The notes under the pieces: generated by a model | Seen by the model: only the letters and a program-made list of their open reading frames with translations | Databases searched by the model: none | Told to the model about the DNA's origin: nothing | In this document: positions 1 to 8,456 of the stretch, piece after piece | How the letters are laid out: every line of letters starts with the position of its first letter | Position numbering within the stretch: position 1 is the stretch's first letter | Translations under genes and position numbers: made by a program | Assembly: GCF_000504165.1 (NCBI RefSeq) | Contig: NZ_AYSE01000005.1 | Coordinates: 310,001-374,000, forward strand | From: Bacillus sp. FJAT-14578 | Lineage (GTDB): Bacteria > Bacillota > Bacilli > Bacillales > Bacillaceae_H | Reading direction: 5' to 3' | DNA length: 64,000 nucleotides

Positions 1-330
1 GAAACGGAATACGAAAAACGGGTGAAACGAAGTCCCTTTTTGTAACTTTATCCTTATAAAACAAAGAAATGGTCTGAGAATATTTCCTTATTTTAGGTAT
101 TTTTATTACGGATGAAAACCAGCATGCATCAATTATTACCTGTAATTGGCAGGGATTTTTTCCGTTCGTGGGGAATATTTATATAATCCCCGATCAAGTT
201 TTTTCTTTTCGTTTCACAGGACATACTAGCAAAGGTGCCGCGATAACAAGTGGTGTCTTTCATTTCCTGGGAGCCAGGAAGTGTGCCGGACTGACTTACA
301 TAGTTCACAATTTTTTCATATTTTCTGAAA
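1..330. other. Gene-free leader region upstream of hpf
   Basis: No convincing gene is seen here. The stretch is AT-rich at its left end and contains a small dyad near 160-190 (GGGGA...TCCCC). The gene to which the left end belongs lies outside the window. The hpf promoter follows at 331-356. Confidence 0.5.
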
Positions 331-356
331 GTTTAAGAAGGAAAATTGTCGGGTAT
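331..356 (+). promoter_or_regulatory. Sigma-B-type promoter of hpf
   Basis: GTTTAA at 331-336 and GGGTAT at 351-356 are separated by exactly 14 bases, matching the general-stress sigma-B consensus (GTTTAA-N14-GGGTAT). It lies 52 bases before the hpf start. In B. subtilis hpf (yvyD) is transcribed by sigma-B, so the match fits known biology. Function is inferred from sequence only. Confidence 0.8.
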
Positions 357-407
357 TGTAGAAATAAGTATGCATATCCATTTGGATAAGAAGGAGGAGT
401 TCAAGTT

Positions 408-956
408 ATGATGTATAACATTCGTGGCGAAAACATTGAGGTAACTCCAGCAATTAGAGAGCATGTTGAGAAAAAGTTAAGCAAATTGGAGCGTTATTTT
501 GACCAAGAAATTAATGCCGATGTACATGTGAATCTAAAAGTATACAACAATAAACAAAAAATAGAGGTAACGATTCCGATGACGCATTTAGTTCTTCGCG
601 CAGAGGAAGTTCATGATGATTTATATGCGGCGGCCGATCTTGTAGTCGACAAGTTGGAGCGCCAAATCCGCAAACATAAAACGAAAGTCAATCGCAAGAT
701 TCGTGAAAGAGAACCGGCAAAATACGTGTTTGCCAATAACGTAGAAAGCAATGTGGCGGTTCAAGACGAGGAAGAAGATTTAGAGCTAGTTCGTAATAAG
801 CGCTTCGACTTAAAGCCGATGGACAGTGAAGAAGCGATTTTACAAATGAACATGTTAGGCCATAACTTCTTCGTTTTCACAAACGCTGAAACCAATGCAA
901 CGAACGTGGTATATCGCCGTAAAGACGGCCGCTACGGTTTGATTGAACCAAACTAA
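408..956 (+). CDS. hpf: Ribosome hibernation promoting factor, long form
   Basis: At 182 residues this is the long form of HPF, which dimerises 70S ribosomes into inactive 100S particles in stationary phase or stress. The N-terminal S30AE/YfiA domain (about 1-100) opens with YNIRGENIEVTPAI and holds the basic stretch LERQIRKHKTKVNRKIRE. A variable acidic linker follows, then the C-terminal dimerisation domain (about 125-182) with FDLKPMDSEEAILQMNMLGH. The start is preceded by AAGGAGGAG; the next codon is also ATG, so 411 is an equally possible start. It is transcribed alone from the sigma-B promoter and ends at a bidirectional terminator shared with the convergent HD-GYP gene. Confidence 0.96.
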   Translation: MMYNIRGENIEVTPAIREHVEKKLSKLERYFDQEINADVHVNLKVYNNKQKIEVTIPMTHLVLRAEEVHDDLYAAADLVVDKLERQIRKHKTKVNRKIREREPAKYVFANNVESNVAVQDEEEDLELVRNKRFDLKPMDSEEAILQMNMLGHNFFVFTNAETNATNVVYRRKDGRYGLIEPN

Positions 957-984
957 ACCAATTTCATATTAAAATATAGCTTAC

Positions 985-1023
985 AAAAGCCTGGCTTTCC
1001 TGATGAGGGAGCCAGGCTTTTTA
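985..1023. terminator. Bidirectional terminator between hpf and the HD-GYP gene
   Basis: A 12-bp stem AAAAGCCTGGCT / AGCCAGGCTTTT has A- and T-runs at its two ends. It can serve both convergent genes. Confidence 0.85.
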
Positions 1024-1029
1024 TATGAT

Positions 1030-2115
1030 TTAGGACAACATTTCCACAATCGTCGTCCTCACATCCGTACGCAAGTCGATTTCATAGGGGCTTGTGACGG
1101 TTTCGCCGTACGGGTTTTGGATGACCCGGACGAGCGGGTGAAGCGGGGTGTCAGGGAACGTTTCGGCGACGACCGCGGTTTCTCCCGAGTTGAGCATGAC
1201 AACGGAAGCGACGGGATATATCGGGACATGTTTTAAGAAGAGCTGGACGAGTTCATGATCAAATAATGTGTTTCCCGAACCGGCCAGGTATTCGGCTGCT
1301 TCATGCGGCGGGTAACGTTTGCGGTAGCTTCGGGTGGAGGTTAAGGCGGCGTAGGTATCCGCGAGTCCGACGATGCGGGCATACTCGTGAATTTGCTCGT
1401 TTTTGAATGTATATGGATAGCCGCTCCCGTCGTAACGTTCATGATGCTGGAGGGCGCAGTGGGCGGAAAGAAGGGAAATGTCCGGCTGGCGGCGAAGGAT
1501 GTTAAAGCCTTTAATTGTATGTTCCTTTATAAGTGTCCGTTCCGGTTCGGTCAGCCTTCCTTGTTTCCTCCATAGACTTGCGGGGATTTGGGTCATGCCG
1601 ATATCGAATAGGAGGGCACCGACCCCTAGATCCAGGAGCTTGTCCGCGCTGTATCCTTTTGCGATTCCAATGATTCCGGCGATGGTCGCGACATTGATGG
1701 CGTGGTGAAACAGATGCCCTTCCGGTAAAACCAAATCGGATAACGGAATAAGCAAGTATTCTTGTGTCATCAAGTTGTCTGTTATCTCTTGAGCCGCTTG
1801 TTGGTATTCCGTGCCCGAGCAGGGAAGCGTCGCCATCCCGGATTCTGTCCTTTCGTCCATCAGCCTCGTCATCGTGTCATGAATGATGCTGACGGCCCTT
1901 CTTTTTGCAGCCGATTGAAGGGACGAATGGGATTGGATGTCGTATGTGTACTTGTCATCGATGTATACATAGTCAATTCTTTTCATCCGCAGCAAGGAAA
2001 GGTAAGAACTTGTCAATTTTACGCCTCTATGAAGCAATCGCTGTCCTTTCATTCCATATATATCTGAACCGAGTACGTCTCCGCTGTGAACTTGGGAGAT
2101 GTGCATTCTTCTCAT
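1030..2115 (-). CDS. HD-GYP domain protein, probable c-di-GMP phosphodiesterase with degenerate HD motif
   Basis: About 361 residues if started at the ATG at 2115 (MRRMHISQVHSGDVLGSDIYG), which resembles the usual N-terminus of Bacillus HD-GYP proteins. Longer in-frame starts, including one at 2124 next to AAAGGCGGG, are possible. An N-terminal DUF3391-like region is followed by an HD-GYP domain. The GYP motif is intact (HHERYDGSGYP), as is EHTIKGFNIL. The canonical HDIGK reads FDIGM, so the metal-binding His of the HD pair is lost, and the late D..DAL motif reads DTYAAL. The C-terminal tail (YPVASVVMLNSGETAVV) is shared with the family. It is a single gene convergent with hpf. Catalytic activity towards c-di-GMP is uncertain because of the motif changes. 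Confidence 0.85.
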   Translation of the reverse strand: MRRMHISQVHSGDVLGSDIYGMKGQRLLHRGVKLTSSYLSLLRMKRIDYVYIDDKYTYDIQSHSSLQSAAKRRAVSIIHDTMTRLMDERTESGMATLPCSGTEYQQAAQEITDNLMTQEYLLIPLSDLVLPEGHLFHHAINVATIAGIIGIAKGYSADKLLDLGVGALLFDIGMTQIPASLWRKQGRLTEPERTLIKEHTIKGFNILRRQPDISLLSAHCALQHHERYDGSGYPYTFKNEQIHEYARIVGLADTYAALTSTRSYRKRYPPHEAAEYLAGSGNTLFDHELVQLFLKHVPIYPVASVVMLNSGETAVVAETFPDTPLHPLVRVIQNPYGETVTSPYEIDLRTDVRTTIVEMLS

Positions 2116-2324
2116 AACATCCATTCCCGCCTTTACGTTTTCATCATGATTTTTTCTATTGATCGCGTTGTGTTCCATTACTTCATGAATATGTCCCTTT
2201 TTTGGCAAGTATGTGCAGCAGTTGGGCATAAAAAGGTGAAATGTATGGTGGCTGGCCCGGCACATCGGTTGTCATCCGTCATGAAGCAGTGTTACAATTT
2301 AAATGAGATTGATTTATAATAGAA

Positions 2325-2440
2325 GTTGGTCGAAAAGTCCAGGGAAAAACGACAGTCGGGTTTACTTGTACAGGAAGTACTGATCCGACGTTGGTGATTG
2401 ACGTGGCGGTCTTTAGTCGGGCGTCCACTTCCTTGAACTT
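2325..2440. repeat. Deleted copy of the 200-bp MITE-like repeat (family A)
   Basis: This matches the left part of the elements at 11515-11716 and 50601-50802 (GTCCGGGAAAAA-like start, AGTACTGATCCGACGTT, GACGTGGCGG, TTAGTCGGGC). It then jumps to ACTTCCTTGAACTT, having lost about 75 internal bases and the right terminal repeat. The left end is also diverged (GGTCGAAAAG instead of TGTTCAAAAAG). Confidence 0.8.
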
Positions 2441-2506
2441 TATAAATAAATGTAATGTGAAGAACCACACGTAATATGTTAGCGATAGGAAAAAGAGGGG
2501 CTTGCC

Positions 2507-2602
2507 CGCAAGTCTCTTTATAGAAGATAAAAACTGGTTTTGAATGAAAGGCACCGTCACGAAATCCCTGATTTTACTGGATTTTCAAGGAGGGGCCTTT
2601 CA
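2507..2602 (-). repeat. Family D conserved module, minus-strand copy
   Basis: Read on the minus strand this matches the modules at 42140-42240 and 58081-58180: GAAAGGCCCC ... GTAAAATCA ... GTGACGG.GCCTTTCA ... CAGTTTTT ... AGACTT. The GGCCCC/GGGCC arms can pair into a hairpin. It directly abuts a unique long inverted repeat (2602-2652), as the other two copies do. Confidence 0.75.
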
Positions 2603-2652
2603 TGAGGATAACGGAAAAGGGTTGATGTTCATCCCTTTTCCGTTATCCTCAT
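2602..2652. repeat. Perfect 20-bp inverted repeat upstream of secA
   Basis: ATGAGGATAACGGAAAAGGG at 2602-2621 and its exact reverse complement at 2633-2652 flank an 11-base loop. There is no T-run on the secA side. The hairpin would sit in the leader if transcription of secA begins upstream of it. Confidence 0.9.
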
Positions 2653-2679
2653 CCATTAAAAATAGAGGAGCGTTTTAAG

Positions 2680-5190
2680 ATGCTTGGAATTTTTAAAAAG
2701 GTTTTTGACGGCAATCAGCGCCAAGTGACTCGTTTAGAGAAATTGGCGGATCAAATTGATGCGCTTGGTCCTGAAATGGAAAAGTTGAGCGATGATCAAT
2801 TCCGCGAGAAGACGGCGGAATTTCAGCAGCGTTATCAAAACGGGGAAAAACTCGATGATATGCTTGTGGAAACATTCGCGGTCGTTCGTGAAGCGGCGAA
2901 GCGCGTGCTTGGCATGTATCCATATAAGGTGCAGCTCATGGGAGGGATTTCCCTTCATGAAGGCAATATCTCCGAGATGAAAACAGGGGAAGGGAAAACG
3001 CTGACGGCGACAATGCCTGTTTATTTAAATGCGATTACGGGCAAAGGTGTGCACGTCGTGACGGTCAACGAATACTTGGCAAGCCGTGACGCCGAAGAGA
3101 TGGGCCGCCTTTATGAGTTTTTAGGCTTAACGGTCGGTTTGAACCTAAACAGCCTATCCCGTGAGGAAAAACAGGAAGCGTATCGTGCCGACATCACATA
3201 CGGTACGAACAATGAGCTTGGCTTCGATTATTTGCGCGATAACATGGTGCTGTATAAAGAGCAGATGGTGCAGCGCCCGCTTCATTACGCGGTCATCGAT
3301 GAGGTCGACTCCATTTTGATCGATGAAGCCCGTACGCCGCTCATCATTTCCGGTACGGCACAAAAATCGACGGCGCTTTATATCCAGGCGAACGCGTTCG
3401 TGCGTACGTTGAAAAAGGAAGATGATTATACGTACGATGAAAAAACGAAAGGCGTACAGCTGACGGAGGACGGGATGTCCAAAGCGGAGCGCGCCTTCGG
3501 GATCGACAACCTGTTCGACCTCTCCCATGTGACGCTTCTGCACCACATTAATCAGGCGTTAAAGGCGCATGTGACGATGCAGCGGGATGTGGACTATGTT
3601 GTAGATGAAGACAAAGTCGTCATCGTCGATCAATTCACCGGCCGTTTAATGAAAGGCCGTCGTTTCAGCGAAGGTCTTCACCAGGCCATCGAGGCGAAAG
3701 AGGGCGTGGAAATCCAGAACGAAAGCATGACGCTTGCGACGATCACGTTCCAGAACTACTTCCGTATGTATGAAAAGCTGTCCGGTATGACGGGTACAGC
3801 GAAAACGGAAGAAGAGGAGTTCCGCAACATTTACAATATGCATGTTGTCGTGATTCCGACAAACCGTGACATTGCGCGTGATGATCGTGCGGATTTAATC
3901 TATAAATCGATGGAAGGCAAGTTCCGTGCGGTGGTGGAAGACATTACCGAACGTCATAAAAACGGACAACCCGTTCTTGTCGGTACAGTGGCGATCGAAA
4001 CGAGCGAATTGCTGTCTTCGTTATTAAAGCGTAAAGGGGTTCCCCACCATGTCTTGAATGCGAAGCAGCATGCGAGCGAGGCTCAAATTATCGAGAACGC
4101 CGGCCAAAAAGGCGCCGTTACGATTGCGACGAACATGGCCGGACGCGGTACGGACATTAAACTTGGAGAAGGCGTCCGAGAAGTGGGCGGCTTGGCCGTT
4201 ATCGGGACGGAGCGACATGAATCACGCCGTATCGATAACCAGCTTCGCGGTCGTGCCGGACGTCAAGGAGATCCGGGGGTATCCCAGTTCTATTTGTCCA
4301 TGGAAGACGAATTGATGCGCCGTTTCGGTTCCGACAATATGATGGCGATGATGGATCGCCTCGGCATGGACGATTCCCAGCCGATTCAAAGTAAGATCGT
4401 GACAAAAGCGGTTGAGTCTGCGCAAAAACGCGTAGAGGGCAATAACTTCGATGCCCGTAAACAATTGCTTCAATATGATGACGTTCTTCGCCAGCAGCGC
4501 GAGGTCATTTATAAACAGCGTTATGAAGTGCTTGATTCCGAAAACCTTCGCGATATCGTCGAGAAAATGATCCAATCGACCATTCAGCGTGTCGTAGAAG
4601 TGAACACGCCGCGTGAAGAGTTAGAAGAAGAATGGAACTTGAAAGCCATTGTGGACTTTACGAACGGGAACTTGCTTGAAGAAGGTGCGGTCACAGAAGG
4701 CGACCTTCGCGGCAAAGAGCCGGAAGAAATCACGGAGCTTATTTTCGCGAAAGTGAAAGCGGCTTACGATGAAAAAGAAGAGAGCATGGGCGCAGAGCGT
4801 ATGCGCGAGTTCGAAAAAGTCATCGTTCTTCGTGCGGTCGATTCGAAATGGATGGATCATATCGACGCGATGGATCAGCTCCGTCAGGGAATTCATCTTC
4901 GTGCGTACGGTCAAATCGATCCGCTTCGCGAGTATCAAATGGAAGGCTTCGCGATGTTTGAAAACATGATCGCGTCCATTGAAGAAGAAGTGGCGACGTA
5001 CATCATGAAGGCACAAATCCAAAACAACCTGCAGCGTCAAGAAGTGGCGCAAGGTCAGGCGGCTGTTCATCCGAAGGAAGGCGACGCTCCGGTCAAGAAA
5101 AAGCCGAAGGTGAACGCCATCGAAGTGGGCCGCAATGATGACTGCATCTGCGGCAGCGGCAAGAAGTATAAGAACTGCTGCGGAAAGTAA
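2680..5190 (+). CDS. secA: Preprotein translocase ATPase SecA
   Basis: SecA is the ATP-driven motor that pushes unfolded preproteins through the SecYEG channel at the cytoplasmic membrane. The 836 residues are typical for Bacillus. Visible are the Walker A GEGKT (103-107), the [16 protein letters not shown]alker B/DEAD-like motif, the helicase motif [10 protein letters not shown], and the R-rich motif [16 protein letters not shown]. The C-terminal zinc-binding tail is intact ([13 protein letters not shown]). The start is an ATG preceded by AGGAGCG. prfB follows about 190 bases downstream, as in B. subtilis where the two are co-transcribed, but three hairpins lie between them here. Confidence 0.98.
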   Translation: MLGIFKKVFDGNQRQVTRLEKLADQIDALGPEMEKLSDDQFREKTAEFQQRYQNGEKLDDMLVETFAVVREAAKRVLGMYPYKVQLMGGISLHEGNISEMKTGEGKTLTATMPVYLNAITGKGVHVVTVNEYLASRDAEEMGRLYEFLGLTVGLNLNSLSREEKQEAYRADITYGTNNELGFDYLRDNMVLYKEQMVQRPLHYAVIDEVDSILIDEARTPLIISGTAQKSTALYIQANAFVRTLKKEDDYTYDEKTKGVQLTEDGMSKAERAFGIDNLFDLSHVTLLHHINQALKAHVTMQRDVDYVVDEDKVVIVDQFTGRLMKGRRFSEGLHQAIEAKEGVEIQNESMTLATITFQNYFRMYEKLSGMTGTAKTEEEEFRNIYNMHVVVIPTNRDIARDDRADLIYKSMEGKFRAVVEDITERHKNGQPVLVGTVAIETSELLSSLLKRKGVPHHVLNAKQHASEAQIIENAGQKGAVTIATNMAGRGTDIKLGEGVREVGGLAVIGTERHESRRIDNQLRGRAGRQGDPGVSQFYLSMEDELMRRFGSDNMMAMMDRLGMDDSQPIQSKIVTKAVESAQKRVEGNNFDARKQLLQYDDVLRQQREVIYKQRYEVLDSENLRDIVEKMIQSTIQRVVEVNTPREELEEEWNLKAIVDFTNGNLLEEGAVTEGDLRGKEPEEITELIFAKVKAAYDEKEESMGAERMREFEKVIVLRAVDSKWMDHIDAMDQLRQGIHLRAYGQIDPLREYQMEGFAMFENMIASIEEEVATYIMKAQIQNNLQRQEVAQGQAAVHPKEGDAPVKKKPKVNAIEVGRNDDCICGSGKKYKNCCGK

Positions 5191-5324
5191 CGGAAAAGGC
5201 AGATGCCTTTTCCGTTACTTTCCCAGAGGGATTTGATCCCTCTGGGAAGAGGACAAAAACCAAAAAAACCGCCTTTTCGGATCATGTGAAGGAAAAACAC
5301 ATGATGTTGGCGAAAAGGCGGTTT
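5185..5324. repeat. Three tandem hairpins between secA and prfB
   Basis: Hairpin 1 (5185-5220) has a perfect 16-bp stem that includes the secA stop codon and a 4-base loop. Hairpin 2 (5221-5247) has an 11-bp stem TCCCAGAGGGA with a 5-base loop. Hairpin 3 (5266-5324) pairs AAACCGCCTTTTCG with its complement and has an inner ATCATGTG/CACATGAT stem. None ends in a clean T-run. They could terminate, process or stabilise the secA message before prfB. Confidence 0.85.
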
Positions 5325-5382
5325 GTTGTGAGCGATTTTTTCGGCTATTATTAAGTAAATAACTATAAGAGGTGTAGTATAC

Positions 5383-6484
5383 ATGGATTTAGTGGTAATT
5401 AAGCAGGAATTGGAAAAAACAGCTAAGCGATTAGCGGACTTCAGGGGGTCTCTTTGACCTCGATGTGAAGCAAGCCCGCATTGATGAATTGGATGAAATG
5501 ATGTCGGACCCTTCCTTTTGGGATGATCAGCAAGCGGCACAAACCGTTATTAATGAAGCGAACGCGTTAAAAGAGGCTGTGAATGAGTTTAACAGCCTGA
5601 ACGACACATATGAAGATTTGCAAGTGTCATATGAGCTTGTGAAGGAAGAATTCGATGAAGAGCTGGCAGATGAGCTGGCGTCAGAAATCAAAGAATTAAC
5701 GTCTTCTTTAAATAAATTCGAGCTTCAATTATTGTTAAGCGATCCTTACGATAAAAACAATGCGATCTTGGAGCTTCACCCGGGTGCGGGCGGTACGGAG
5801 TCTCAGGACTGGGGCTCCATGCTTCTTCGTATGTATACGAGATGGGCGGAGAAAAAAGGCTTTAAAGTCGAAACGCTTGATTACTTGCCGGGGGATGAAG
5901 CCGGTATTAAAAGTGTCACGCTTTTGATCAAGGGCCATAATGCGTACGGTTATTTGAAAGCGGAAAAAGGGGTTCACCGTTTAGTCCGCATTTCGCCGTT
6001 CGATTCATCCGGACGCCGCCATACGTCATTCGTTTCATGCGAAGTCATGCCGGAATTCGATGATGATATCGAAGTGGAAGTACGTACGGAAGATTTGAAA
6101 ATCGATACGTACCGTGCGAGCGGAGCGGGCGGTCAGCATATTAACACGACCGATTCAGCTGTCCGTATTACCCACACGCCGACAAACACGGTCGTTACGT
6201 GCCAATCGGAACGTTCGCAAATCAAGAACCGCGAAAAAGCGATGAAAATGTTAAAAGCGAAACTATACCAGCTTGAAATTGATAAACAGCAGGCAGAATT
6301 GGCGGAAATTCGCGGGGAGCAAAAGGAAATCGGCTGGGGAAGCCAAATCCGCTCTTACGTCTTCCATCCATATTCAATGGTAAAAGATCACCGTACAAGT
6401 GCAGAGGTCGGAAACGTTCAAGGTGTCATGGATGGAGACCTGGATCCATTTATCGATGCATACTTGCGTTCACGCATAAATTAA
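5383..6484 (+). CDS. prfB: Peptide chain release factor 2, with programmed +1 frameshift
   Basis: RF2 releases finished peptides at UGA and UAA codons. Translation starts at ATG 5383 and runs 24 codons to an in-frame TGA at 5455. The upstream AGGGGG (internal Shine-Dalgarno) and CTT slippery codon before TGA-C are the classical autoregulatory +1 frameshift signal. After skipping T5455 the frame resumes at GAC 5456, giving 366 residues, the usual RF2 length. The stop-codon recognition motif SPF ([13 protein letters not shown]) and the catalytic GGQ ([16 protein letters not shown]) are intact. An annotation that ignores the frameshift would start the gene falsely at about 5465. Confidence 0.97.
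5452..5458 (+). promoter_or_regulatory. prfB recoding site (CTT TGA C)
   Basis: The slippery CTT, the in-frame TGA stop (5455-5457) and a following C form the low-efficiency termination context. An SD-like AGGGGG lies at 5443-5448. When RF2 is scarce the ribosome slips +1 and completes RF2, so the factor regulates its own synthesis. Confidence 0.95.
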
Positions 6485-6534
6485 TAAGAATAAAAAAGGA
6501 AGCCAAAATAAGGGTAGTGTGCCCGTGTTTTGGT

Positions 6535-6581
6535 TGATGAAGCCCATGCATGGATCACATGCATGGGCTTCATCACTTTTT
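6535..6581 (+). terminator. Strong hairpin terminator after prfB
   Basis: A perfect 18-bp stem (TGATGAAGCCCATGCATG and complement) with a 5-base loop at 6553-6557 is followed by CTTTTTACC. Confidence 0.88.
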
Positions 6582-6643
6582 ACCCTCCTTCTTTTGGATA
6601 AAGAGGTAAAGGAATAGAGTACATATCGCAACGGAGGATTTTT

Positions 6644-7507
6644 ATGAAACATAAAGATGGACAAATTCAATTAACGAATGCAGAGAAGTTGATGGAACTC
6701 GTTTATATTCTTTTAGGTTCTGCAATCGTGGCTTTGGCGTTTAATTTCTTTTTACTTCCCAATCGCGTCGCCTCTGGAGGAGTGAGCGGGATCAGTACGA
6801 TATTTGATGCGTTATTCGGGTGGGAGCCTGCCTATGTGCAATGGGCGTTTAACATCCCGCTCTTTATTGCAGGGGTATTGCTGCTTGGAAAACAGTTCGG
6901 CTTAAAAACATTGGTTGGGACGATTTTTTTGCCGTTTATCGTGTTTTTATCGAATGACATGGAACCGGCGACAAATGATCCATTGTTGGGGGCGCTGTTC
7001 GGGGGAATTGGAGTCGGTTTGGGATTAGGCCTCGTGTTCCGCGGGAAAGCATCCACGGGAGGAACCGATTTAGCGGCTCAAATCATTCATAAATATACCG
7101 GACTGTCATTGGGATTATGTGTAGCGGTCATCGATGGCTTCATTGTTTTGACTGCCGCGATTGTATTTGATTTGGAAAGAGGGTTATATGCCCTTATTGC
7201 GCTCTATGTCACGAGCAAAACCATCGACCTTGTGCAAATCGGGGTGCGGCGTTCGAAAAATGTGCTGATCATCTCTAAGAAAGAAAAGGACATTCGTGAA
7301 TTGATCCTCAAAGACATCGACCGGGGCGTCACCAAACTTCCCGCTGTCGGGGGCTACACGGAAACCGATCGTCCCGTTTTAATGGTCGTCGTCGATCAAT
7401 CTCAATTCACAAAATTGAAACAAATCGTGAAAAGCATTGACCCGACTGCATTTGTGATTGTGATGGATGCAACCGATGTGCTGGGTGAGGGTTTTAAACA
7501 GACGTAA
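6644..7507 (+). CDS. yvjA: YitT-family membrane protein (YvjA-like)
   Basis: This 287-residue protein has five or so hydrophobic segments in residues 15-190 (LVYILLGSAIVALAFNFFLLP, the glycine-rich LGALFGGIGVGLGLGLVF, LYALIALYVTSKTIDL). A C-terminal cytoplasmic DUF2179 domain follows (GVTKLPAVGGYTETDRPVLMVVV). This is the standard YitT (DUF161 plus DUF2179) layout; its biochemical role is not established. B. subtilis yvjA lies at the same place between prfB and cccB. The RBS CGGAGG precedes the ATG closely. Confidence 0.9.
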   Translation: MKHKDGQIQLTNAEKLMELVYILLGSAIVALAFNFFLLPNRVASGGVSGISTIFDALFGWEPAYVQWAFNIPLFIAGVLLLGKQFGLKTLVGTIFLPFIVFLSNDMEPATNDPLLGALFGGIGVGLGLGLVFRGKASTGGTDLAAQIIHKYTGLSLGLCVAVIDGFIVLTAAIVFDLERGLYALIALYVTSKTIDLVQIGVRRSKNVLIISKKEKDIRELILKDIDRGVTKLPAVGGYTETDRPVLMVVVDQSQFTKLKQIVKSIDPTAFVIVMDATDVLGEGFKQT

Positions 7508-7519
7508 GTAGGTTATAAT
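7491..7519 (+). promoter_or_regulatory. Candidate promoter for cccB
   Basis: TTTTAA (7491-7496) and TATAAT (7514-7519, perfect -10) are 17 bases apart, overlapping the end of yvjA. Transcription from it would begin just before the structured region at 7546-7625. The weak -35 keeps confidence moderate. Confidence 0.45.
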
Positions 7520-7545
7520 AAAGTGAACCTTTTCTTGATGGATAA

Positions 7546-7625
7546 ACTTTCCATGTTTTTTGGGGGTTAGCTGAAGAGATTCCAATCTTATCGTTGGCTT
7601 GCAGCGTACCCGCAACATGGAAAGT
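7546..7625 (+). ncRNA. Candidate structured leader RNA of cccB
   Basis: A perfect 12-bp pairing, ACTTTCCATGTT (7546-7557) with AACATGGAAAGT (7614-7625), closes a 56-base interior. Short internal helices can form there (GCTG/CAGC and GGG/CCC). No T-run follows, so it does not look like a terminator. I do not recognise a known riboswitch class. Confidence 0.4.
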
Positions 7626-7684
7626 GATAGATTCGAGCAGGGGAAGTGCATTTATTTATTATTTCCTTTAAGGGGGAACAAAAC

Positions 7685-8026
7685 ATGAAAAAGAAATGGA
7701 TGGCATTGTTAATGGGGACATCACTTGCCCTTGCTGCCTGTGGCGGCGGTGACTCTGCGGAAGAAGCACCGAAAGAAGAAAATGCACCTGCTGGTGAAAC
7801 GGCGAGTGCCGGTGACGCGGAAAAACTGTTCCAGCAAAGCTGTGCGGCCTGTCATGGCCAGGATCTTAGCGGCGGAGCAGGACCAAATCTTCAAAAAGTG
7901 GGCGGCAAATATTCAAAAGAGGATATCGAGAATATCATTATAAACGGCCAAGGCGGCATGCCTAAAGGTGTGTTGGAAGGCGAAGACGCATCAAAGGTGG
8001 CGGAATGGCTGGCTGCTAAAAAATAA
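7685..8026 (+). CDS. cccB: Membrane-anchored cytochrome c-551 lipoprotein
   Basis: The ATG at 7685 gives 113 residues and follows the RBS AAGGGGGAAC; an in-frame ATG further upstream at 7646 has no good RBS. The protein starts with a lipoprotein signal ([19 protein letters not shown]), so Cys19 would be lipidated outside the membrane. An acidic, Ala-rich linker follows, then a single class I c-type heme domain with the CAACH attachment motif and a distal Met ligand in GGMPKG. It carries electrons to cytochrome oxidase at the outer face of the membrane. The position between yvjA and ftsE matches B. subtilis cccB. Confidence 0.95.
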   Translation: MKKKWMALLMGTSLALAACGGGDSAEEAPKEENAPAGETASAGDAEKLFQQSCAACHGQDLSGGAGPNLQKVGGKYSKEDIENIIINGQGGMPKGVLEGEDASKVAEWLAAKK

Positions 8027-8037
8027 ACGGCTCTTTC

Positions 8038-8085
8038 AAAGAACCTCTCCCGAAATCATTCATTTTGGGAGGGGTTCTTTTTTTG
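8038..8085 (+). terminator. Terminator after cccB
   Basis: The stem AAAGAACCTCTCCCGAAAT pairs with its near-complement ATTTTGGGAGGGGTTCTTT and is followed by a T-run. Confidence 0.9.
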
Positions 8086-8227
8086 TGGTCAGCATTGCCG
8101 AATGACAAAGGTAGGTTGAAAGTCCTGGTTTTAGACAAAAACAGACACGTAGAAATCATTTTCATAGGAATATATTTCCTACTAACGTCACATTTGAAAT
8201 GAAAATGTAATATTTTTGAGGCTTATC

Positions 8228-8256
8228 TTGACATTTTTTAATGTTATAATGATATG
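8228..8256 (+). promoter_or_regulatory. Candidate promoter of the ftsEX operon
   Basis: A perfect -35 TTGACA (8228-8233) lies 17 bases before GATATG (8251-8256). A better TATAAT at 8245 is too close (11 bases). The -10 assignment is uncertain, but an upstream promoter with a leader of about 190 bases is likely. Confidence 0.5.
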
Positions 8257-8344
8257 GCGCGAAAAAAAGCGTCAGGAATTTTGTAGATATTTTAAGGGTC
8301 TTGTCGAAACATCGGAGTGATTACATACATCTACTAAAAGTATT

Positions 8345-8424
8345 TGTTCAAAAAGAATCGAGCTACAGGTTGGGGCAGTGTTCAATAGGGCTGACACCGG
8401 TTTTGCTCCCGGACTTTTTGGACA
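8345..8424. repeat. 80-bp inverted-repeat-bounded segment in the ftsE leader
   Basis: TGTTCAAAAAG (8345-8355) and CTTTTTGGACA (8414-8424) form 11-bp termini with one mismatch. The left terminus is identical to that of the MITE-like element at 50601, but the interior is unrelated. It may be a relic of, or relative to, that family, or only a leader hairpin. It holds GC-rich pairs such as ACCGGTTTTGCTCCCGG. Confidence 0.45.
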
Positions 8425-8456
8425 TCCTCTAAAATCGAGTTAATTAGGTGATAAAG

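Noticed and set aside
168..389. 73-codon open frame before hpf
   Set aside because: It spans the sigma-B promoter, has no RBS at its start and no recognisable protein features.
2279..2560. 93-codon open frame on the minus strand before secA
   Set aside because: It lies wholly over two repeat elements (families A and D) and is explained by them.
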